Shown in pieces: positions 59,086-64,000 of a DNA stretch of 64,000 nucleotides. Below the pieces are notes generated by a model that saw only the letters and a program-made list of their open reading frames with translations, made no database searches and was not told the origin of the DNA. The DNA is taken from the NCBI GenBank assembly GCA_046269235.1, contig JBJZOS010000002.1:372001-436000 (forward strand), in the 5' to 3' direction. The translations under genes and the position numbers were made by a program. This stretch comes from Soonwooa sp032078105 (GTDB lineage Bacteria; Bacteroidota; Bacteroidia; Flavobacteriales; Weeksellaceae). Positions within the stretch are counted from its first letter, which is position 1; every line of letters starts with the position of its first letter.

Positions 59086-59792
59086 AGTAGCTCAACTTGT
59101 TTGTGAAAAACGCGTTGTAGACCATCGTTTTCAAAATCAACCCAAAGATAACCATCGGCATCGGCGTTTTTTATTATGCCATTTTGTCTTATGTCATCTT
59201 TTACGAATACCGAAATTTCGTTTTTTCTAAATAAATGACGGTTGAAATTATTTAGAATTTCCGCATCATCAGTTGTTTTTAAAATTTCATTTTTAAAATA
59301 ATCATGAAAAGCTTCAGTAAAGTTTTTAATATTGAAAGCTTGACCAGTCGTGGTTAAAATGGAGCCTGCCTTTGGGAGGTTGTCGTAGTTTTCTTGCAAA
59401 ATATTAATACCAATCCCAATGATAAAATAACTTTCGTGTGCTACTTTTTTCTTTTCGATTAAGATGCCGCAGATTTTTTTTTGGTTTAAAATTAAATCAT
59501 TCGGCCATTTGATGTTGACAGTACTTTTGGTCATTTTGGCTATATAATCGCGTGTAATTAGCGCGGTACGATAATTGAAGCTGACATCGTCAATATTTAT
59601 GTTCTTCGTTTTTATAGCAAAGGTGTAGGCGAGGTTTTTGTCAATTTGGATATTCCATACATTTCCATATTGTCCGCGCCCTTTCGTTTGATTAAAACTG
59701 TACAGCGCCAGGTGCTCTGGAGTGTTAATTAACAGGTCAAGAATTTCTTCGTTAGTAGAAGTTACTTCAGATTTGTAAATTAGATTAGTCAT
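59079..59792 (-). CDS. birA: Biotin--[acetyl-CoA-carboxylase] ligase
   Basis: BirA makes biotinyl-AMP and attaches biotin to carboxyl-carrier proteins. The 237-residue protein has NQTKGRGQYGNVW (the adenylate loop, GRGQ instead of GRGR), IKWPNDLILNQKKICGILIEK (about 98-118, split by position) and IIGIGINI. It has no N-terminal helix-turn-helix, so it is a class I enzyme that does not act as a repressor. It is divergent from rsfS and converges on the LptF/G gene with a 7-bp overlap of the 3' ends. Confidence 0.92.
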   Translation of the reverse strand: MTNLIYKSEVTSTNEEILDLLINTPEHLALYSFNQTKGRGQYGNVWNIQIDKNLAYTFAIKTKNINIDDVSFNYRTALITRDYIAKMTKSTVNIKWPNDLILNQKKICGILIEKKKVAHESYFIIGIGINILQENYDNLPKAGSILTTTGQAFNIKNFTEAFHDYFKNEILKTTDDAEILNNFNRHLFRKNEISVFVKDDIRQNGIIKNADADGYLWVDFENDGLQRVFHKQVELLY

Positions 59793-59851
59793 TTAAGAAA
59801 ACTTTAAGACATCTAAGCTAAGAAGACAAAGCTTAAATAGATTAAAATCAA

Positions 59852-59859
59852 TAAATTTG
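59852..59859 (+). promoter_or_regulatory. -7 box (TAAATTTG) for rsfS-ftsH
   Basis: TAAATTTG fits TAnnTTTG, 18 bp before the rsfS ATG at 59878. Confidence 0.48.
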
Positions 59860-59877
59860 CAGATATATAATTTTTGA

Positions 59878-60255
59878 ATGAGTAAAAATACAGAAAAACA
59901 ACTATTAGTAGAGAAAATAATAGAGGCAATACAGGATACAAAAGGAGAGGACGTTTTAGTCTTTGATCTTTCGAATATTGAAAATGCAGTTGCAGAGACG
60001 TTTATCATTTGTAGTGGTAATTCTAATACACAAGTGTCGTCGATCGCTGGTAATATCGAAAAGAAAGTGAGAAACGAACTTAAAGATCGTCCATGGCATG
60101 TAGAAGGTAACGAAAATGCCATGTGGGTGTTGTTAGATTATGTATCGGTCGTTGTCCATGTTTTCCAAAAACAAGTTAGAGAATATTATGATATCGAGAC
60201 GCTTTGGGGAGATGCGAAAGTCACACGTATCGAAGACACACACCCCAACTTCTAA
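59878..60255 (+). CDS. rsfS: Ribosome silencing factor RsfS
   Basis: RsfS binds L14 on the large subunit and blocks subunit joining when nutrients are low. The 125-residue protein carries the family core: KGEDVLVFDLSNIENAVAETFIICSGNS (about 22-49), DRPWHVEGNENAMWVLLDYVSVVVHVF (about 78-104) and REYYDIETLWGDA near the C-terminus. These are standard for the former DUF143. It lies 34 bp before ftsH on the same strand, the usual pairing in Bacteroidota. Confidence 0.95.
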   Translation: MSKNTEKQLLVEKIIEAIQDTKGEDVLVFDLSNIENAVAETFIICSGNSNTQVSSIAGNIEKKVRNELKDRPWHVEGNENAMWVLLDYVSVVVHVFQKQVREYYDIETLWGDAKVTRIEDTHPNF

Positions 60256-60289
60256 CATACTATTTCCAAATATTTCAAAGTAAAAAATA

Positions 60290-62299
60290 ATGAATAATAA
60301 TAAAGGTTTTAATTGGTTTATTCCCATTATTATTTTGGTTATGGTACTGTTTTTAGTACCGGGATTTCTAGGAGATTCTAATACCAAAAATATCGGTGAG
60401 AATGACTTCTATAAGCTTGTCCAGTCTGGTAAGGTTGGAGAAGTTATGGTGTATAGAGATACACCAAAAGCAGAAATTTATCTTAACAAAGCTGCTAAAG
60501 CAGAACAAAAATCTGTCGCTAAAAAAGACGAAAATCCATTGTCGATATTGGCAATGAAACCAGGTCCAGATTATACCTTGACCTATGGTGATCTTAGATA
60601 TTTCCAAGAAAGATTTAACCAAATCAACTCGGAGGCACCAGCTGACAAAAAAGCAACCATGGAATTTGGGACTAGCAAAAGCCCGTTCTCTGAGTTGTTG
60701 TTTACAGCTCTGTTCTGGATTGCAATTATGGCATTGTTCTACTTTTTCTTGTTCAGAAAAATGGGCGGTGGCGGCGGTCCTGGCGGACAGATATTCTCGA
60801 TCGGGAAGTCAAGAGCTAAACTTTTTGATGATAAAGAAAAAATTAATGTAACCTTTAAAGATGTTGCTGGTCTAGAAGGCGCAAAAGAAGAGGTTCAGGA
60901 GGTTGTAGATTTCCTTAAAAACTCAGAAAAATACACAAAATTAGGAGGTAAAATTCCTAAAGGTGTGCTTTTGGTTGGTCCTCCTGGTACTGGTAAAACT
61001 TTATTAGCAAAAGCTGTTGCTGGTGAGGCTAAAGTACCGTTTTTCTCTCTGTCTGGTTCAGACTTTGTAGAGATGTTTGTAGGTGTTGGGGCATCTAGAG
61101 TTCGTGACTTATTTGCTCAGGCTAAAGCAAAATCACCTGCTATTATTTTCATTGATGAGATTGATGCGATTGGTAGAGCAAGAGGTGGTAAAAACTTTAG
61201 CGGTGGTAACGACGAGCGCGAAAATACACTTAACCAGTTATTAACCGAGATGGATGGTTTTGGTACAGATACTAATGTTATCATTATGGCTGCAACCAAC
61301 CGTGCTGATATTTTGGATAAAGCCTTGTTAAGAGCAGGACGTTTTGATAGATCAATTTATGTTGACCTTCCAGAACTTCATGAGAGAAGACAAATTTTCG
61401 ATGTTCATTTACAGAAAATTAAATTAGACCCAGAAGTTGATAGAGATTTCTTAGCAAAACAGACACCTGGCTTTAGTGGTGCTGATATTGCAAATCTTTG
61501 TAACGAAGCTGCGCTAATTGCTGCTAGAAATAGCCATGAGGTTGTTACTAAACAAGATTTCTTAGATGCTGTTGATAGAATTATTGGGGGTCTTGAAAAG
61601 AAAAATAAAGCCATTAAACCTTCTGAAAAGAAAAGAATTGCCTTCCACGAAGCTGGTCACGCAACGGTGTCTTGGTTGACAGAACACGCAGCGCCTTTGT
61701 TAAAAGTTACGATTGTACCCAGAGGACGTTCTTTAGGAGCAGCTTGGTATCTTCCAGAAGAAAGACAAATTACAACAACAGAACAAATGTTGGACGAAAT
61801 GTGTTCTTTATTAGGTGGACGTGCCGCAGAGCAAGTTGCTTTGGGAGATTACTCTACTGGTGCGCAAAATGACTTAGAAAGAGCTTACAAACAAGCTAAT
61901 GCAATGGTTACCATCTATGGTTTGAGCGAGAAAGTTGGTCACGTATCTTACTATGATAGCTCTGGTCAAAATGATTATGCGTTTTCAAAACCATATTCTG
62001 AGAAAACTGCGGAGATTATCGATGACGAAATCCAAAGATTTGTACAAAGTCAGTATGAAAGAGCAATCCAAATTCTTACAGATAACCAAGATAAATTAAC
62101 TGCTTTAGCTAACAAATTACTAGAGAAAGAAGTTATCTTCCGAGAAGATCTAGAGGAGATTTTTGGAAAAAGAGCTTGGGATCCAGAGTTGACAGAGAAG
62201 CCAGTTTCTAACGCAGAAGTTCTTCCTACATCAGCAACGGACGCTAATGTTGAACAACAGAACGAAACGCCGCAAGCGGAACCCCCATTAGAACATTAA
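60290..62299 (+). CDS. ftsH: ATP-dependent zinc metalloprotease FtsH
   Basis: FtsH is a membrane-anchored AAA+ protease that removes misassembled membrane proteins and regulators. The 669-residue protein has two membrane segments (about 9-26 and 136-156) around a periplasmic domain and a Gly-rich linker. Walker A is GPPGTGKT (230-237) and Walker B IIFIDEIDA (285-293). The pore loop lies near FVEMFVGVGASR, the SRH near ATNRADILDKALLRAGRFDR, and the zinc site is HEAGH (453-457). The C-terminal tail is acidic and Gln-rich. It is followed by an imperfect hairpin and then the LUD gene. Confidence 0.97.
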   Translation: MNNNKGFNWFIPIIILVMVLFLVPGFLGDSNTKNIGENDFYKLVQSGKVGEVMVYRDTPKAEIYLNKAAKAEQKSVAKKDENPLSILAMKPGPDYTLTYGDLRYFQERFNQINSEAPADKKATMEFGTSKSPFSELLFTALFWIAIMALFYFFLFRKMGGGGGPGGQIFSIGKSRAKLFDDKEKINVTFKDVAGLEGAKEEVQEVVDFLKNSEKYTKLGGKIPKGVLLVGPPGTGKTLLAKAVAGEAKVPFFSLSGSDFVEMFVGVGASRVRDLFAQAKAKSPAIIFIDEIDAIGRARGGKNFSGGNDERENTLNQLLTEMDGFGTDTNVIIMAATNRADILDKALLRAGRFDRSIYVDLPELHERRQIFDVHLQKIKLDPEVDRDFLAKQTPGFSGADIANLCNEAALIAARNSHEVVTKQDFLDAVDRIIGGLEKKNKAIKPSEKKRIAFHEAGHATVSWLTEHAAPLLKVTIVPRGRSLGAAWYLPEERQITTTEQMLDEMCSLLGGRAAEQVALGDYSTGAQNDLERAYKQANAMVTIYGLSEKVGHVSYYDSSGQNDYAFSKPYSEKTAEIIDDEIQRFVQSQYERAIQILTDNQDKLTALANKLLEKEVIFREDLEEIFGKRAWDPELTEKPVSNAEVLPTSATDANVEQQNETPQAEPPLEH

Positions 62300-62327
62300 T
62301 ATTGTTAATTTTCTAAAAAATAATATA

Positions 62328-62375
62328 AAAAATCCTGATTCTGCATCTCTTATATGTGGTAGTCGGGATTTTTGC
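62328..62375 (+). terminator. Imperfect hairpin after ftsH
   Basis: AAAAATCC and GGATTTTT frame a long, poorly paired loop, with GA/TC pairs inside, and T-rich sequence follows. It is plausible as a weak terminator before the LUD gene. Confidence 0.5.
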
Positions 62376-62417
62376 TATATTTTTGATTTTTAAATTTTTA
62401 ATATTACAGATATTTTA

Positions 62418-62425
62418 TATTTTTG
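62418..62425 (+). promoter_or_regulatory. -7 box (TATTTTTG) for the LUD/cdsA/psd run
   Basis: TATTTTTG fits TAnnTTTG. It lies 27 bp before the TTG at 62453 and only 3 bp before the TTG at 62429, so it favours the later start. Confidence 0.5.
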
Positions 62426-62452
62426 TAATTGTATCAAAATCTCTCATCCAAA

Positions 62453-63034
62453 TTGAGTTTATTCAAAAAAATTGTAAATAAGATACTTAACCAACAAGAG
62501 GAGGAAGACGATCCTAATGTGACGAAGTTGGGCGACGAATTGCGTGACGCAGATTTGGACTACAAATTTGCCCAATTGTTTACGCATTCTGGTGGCTATT
62601 TTAACTATTGTGGCGATGACGCAGAGGCGTTACAGACGCTTAATCAGATTCTGAAAATAGAAGGCATCAACTCCGTTTTTTGTTGGGATAAGCAATTACA
62701 GGATTTCCTGAATGTTACTAAAACTAAATACACTTCGCAATTAGAGGAAGAAAATGATGCCGCTTTTATCACGGCAGAATATCTTATCGCTTTTGATGGT
62801 AGAGTTATGTTATCGCATAACAATATCATGCATTATCATTCTTCTAGATTACCCGAAAAAATTATTATTATCGCAAATGTTTCGCAAATTGTAACCAATC
62901 TTGGTGAAGCAATGATGAAGGTAAAACGTGCTGGAAATCTTAAAAATTTAACTTCAATTAGCGGAAGTCAATCAAAACTTGATACACCTAACAAAGACAG
63001 TTCAAAACTTTTCTTACTTTTGCTGGAAGATTAA
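62453..63034 (+). CDS. LUD (LutC/YkgG-like) domain protein
   Basis: About 193 residues from TTG 62453 (SLFKKIVNKILNQQEEEDDP); an upstream TTG at 62429 would add eight residues but overlaps the expected transcription start. The domain has FTHSGGYFNYCGDDAEALQTL (about 45-65), AAFITAEYLIAFDGRVMLSHN and IIIIANVSQIVTNLGEAMMKV, matching the LUD fold found in lactate-utilisation proteins LutB/LutC. Without LutA/LutB neighbours a lactate role is unlikely. Its place between ftsH and cdsA is conserved in Flavobacteriia as I recall; function unknown. It has no signal peptide. Confidence 0.83.
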   Translation: MSLFKKIVNKILNQQEEEDDPNVTKLGDELRDADLDYKFAQLFTHSGGYFNYCGDDAEALQTLNQILKIEGINSVFCWDKQLQDFLNVTKTKYTSQLEEENDAAFITAEYLIAFDGRVMLSHNNIMHYHSSRLPEKIIIIANVSQIVTNLGEAMMKVKRAGNLKNLTSISGSQSKLDTPNKDSSKLFLLLLED

Positions 63035-63050
63035 TTTTTAAACTCAAACT

Positions 63051-63929
63051 TTGGATAAAAATCTCATTCAGCGACTTATTTCGGGAGCGATTTACGGTTT
63101 AGTCATTATACTTTGTTGTACACCTTTGGGTGGATCATGGCTTAGTTCTATTATTCCTGCTATCAAACAACAATATCTTTTTTACGTATTAATGACGTTC
63201 TTTATGCTTGTTGGCGTTTGGGAATGTATCCGAATTATGAAATTTGATAACGGCATTTACAAATGGCTGGTTTTGCCCTTGGTAGCTTTTATTTATTATC
63301 AATTTTCAAAACGCTTTTTCTACCACGGATTTTTCTTTAATTATAATTTGTCCGAAATACTTGCATTAGGTTTAATTGTAATTGCTTGCATTACACTTTT
63401 CAAATTTCCGAAAGAACTTTATTTTGAAAGTGGTAAATTTATTTTTACTGTTATATATACAGCTTTACCATTTAGTTTTGCGTTAGGCTTACCGAGTTTT
63501 AGCACGTTAGATCCAGTTAACAAACCTTTTACCCTAGAAGTGATGATGTTGTTTATTCTTATTTGGAGTAGCGACAGTTTCGCTTATTTTACAGGAAAGT
63601 TTTTTGGCAAACATAAGATGGCGCCAAGCATTAGCCCGAAAAAAACTTGGGAAGGTTTTGCAGGGGGTGTATTTTTCACCTTGATTCTTGGTTTCTTTGT
63701 TGAAAAATATTACCCAGAACTTCGAGGTAACTGGATTATGGTCGGATTTTTAGTGTCGGTTTTCGCGCCTTTAGGCGATTTGGTAGAAAGTCAATTGAAG
63801 CGTTCTTTTGGTGTTAAAGACAGCGGTAACATCATTCCAGGACATGGTGGCGTGTTAGATAGATTAGACAGTTTCATAATTTGTGCGCCTGTTGTATATT
63901 TGTATTTTATTTTAGAAAAATTTGTATAG
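63051..63929 (+). CDS. cdsA: Phosphatidate cytidylyltransferase
   Basis: CdsA forms CDP-diacylglycerol from phosphatidate and CTP, feeding all phospholipid synthesis. The 292-residue protein has about eight membrane segments. The family signature is present near the C-terminus as KRSFGVKDSGNIIPGHGGVLDRLDS (about 253-277, given here as one pattern of positions). WSSDSFAYFTGKFFGKHKM precedes it, followed by SPKKTWEGFAGG. The start is TTG at 63051 (MDKNLIQRL), 16 bp after the LUD stop; no ATG occurs before the first membrane helix. The next gene begins the phosphatidylserine decarboxylase. Confidence 0.95.
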   Translation: MDKNLIQRLISGAIYGLVIILCCTPLGGSWLSSIIPAIKQQYLFYVLMTFFMLVGVWECIRIMKFDNGIYKWLVLPLVAFIYYQFSKRFFYHGFFFNYNLSEILALGLIVIACITLFKFPKELYFESGKFIFTVIYTALPFSFALGLPSFSTLDPVNKPFTLEVMMLFILIWSSDSFAYFTGKFFGKHKMAPSISPKKTWEGFAGGVFFTLILGFFVEKYYPELRGNWIMVGFLVSVFAPLGDLVESQLKRSFGVKDSGNIIPGHGGVLDRLDSFIICAPVVYLYFILEKFV

Positions 63930-63956
63930 AATCATAAAGGTTCGAAAATATAGACT

Positions 63957-64000
63957 ATGAAGCTTCATAAAGAATCCAAAGGCACCTTAACGGTTGCAAT
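63957..64000 (+). CDS. psd: Start of phosphatidylserine decarboxylase (3' end outside window)
   Basis: Only 14 codons are present: MKLHKESKGTLTVA. The opening M-x-LH-x-E-x-x-GT is how Bacteroidota phosphatidylserine decarboxylases begin, as I recall, and psd commonly follows cdsA in this group. The enzyme would make phosphatidylethanolamine from phosphatidylserine. The evidence is thin because the catalytic GST site is beyond the window; gene order carries most of the weight. Confidence 0.6.
   Translation, partial: MKLHKESKGTLTVA

Noticed and set aside
1..64000. CRISPR arrays, tRNA/rRNA genes, insertion sequences, prophage or known riboswitches
   Set aside because: I found no regularly spaced repeats, cloverleaf-like sequences, transposase or integrase genes, or recognised riboswitch cores in the intergenic regions.

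Overview
The window comes from a low-GC Bacteroidota chromosome, most likely the Flavobacteriia/Weeksellaceae (Chryseobacterium group). Four things point there. (1) The dcw block runs murG-murC-ftsQ-ftsA-ftsZ-yqeY with no ddl. (2) Promoter-like TAnnTTTG boxes precede many genes and Shine-Dalgarno signals are weak. (3) Several TonB-dependent receptors, DUF4835, DUF4271, DUF4296 and DUF5689 proteins and lipoproteins with C-x-K-D-D-like starts are present. (4) bamD-rpoZ-coaBC-DUF4835-recN and rsfS-ftsH-LUD-cdsA-psd occur in the gene order usual for this group. I identified no prophage, insertion sequence, CRISPR array, tRNA or rRNA.

Layout. 1-6.9 kb: peptidoglycan precursor and divisome genes. 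7.2-13.9 kb: a bacilliredoxin, then a leftward block recN/DUF4835/coaBC/rpoZ/bamD and a TetR regulator. 14-16.3 kb: tatD, tcdA, rnpA and a DUF4126 membrane protein. 16.4-22.1 kb: a divergent unit made of a TonB-dependent receptor plus DUF5689 lipoprotein on one side and a secreted EEP-fold nuclease/phosphodiesterase on the other. 22.3-31 kb: Mn-type sodA, lepA, a TonB-like protein, tadA, coaX and M1 and M14 peptidases. 31-32.7 kb: nadR beside the wreck of its TonB-dependent receptor. 32.8-41.8 kb: a small membrane protein, a beta-barrel protein, an MlaFE-like ABC pair, a sugar transferase, queE, folD, a frameshifted methyltransferase, pgi and DUF4349. 42-47.2 kb: an acyl-CoA dehydrogenase, an msrB lipoprotein and a three-gene metal locus (HYC_CC_PP-like Cys-rich protein, HMA protein, HMA-bearing TonB receptor). 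47.4-55.6 kb: an L,D-transpeptidase-like protein, an SH3 protein, a tiny lipoprotein ORF without ATG, a two-component system, an S9 peptidase, hemD and DUF4271. 55.7-64 kb: a polyprenol-phosphate glycosyltransferase, a DUF4296 lipoprotein, tgt, an LptF/G permease, birA, rsfS, ftsH, LUD, cdsA and the start of psd.

Most of the window is core genome. The items that deserve attention are: the metal-uptake locus whose proteins share CxxC and vicinal Cys-Cys motifs; the divergent receptor/secreted nuclease unit; the decayed receptor upstream of nadR; a three-copy, GC-rich intergenic repeat; a methyltransferase frameshifted in an A run; a Tgt without the three zinc cysteines; and a 50-residue lipoprotein ORF whose first possible codon is ATT. 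I see no convincing wholly new defence or mobile system.

The calls come from reading motifs and gene order only. No database search was run, and family names are from memory.
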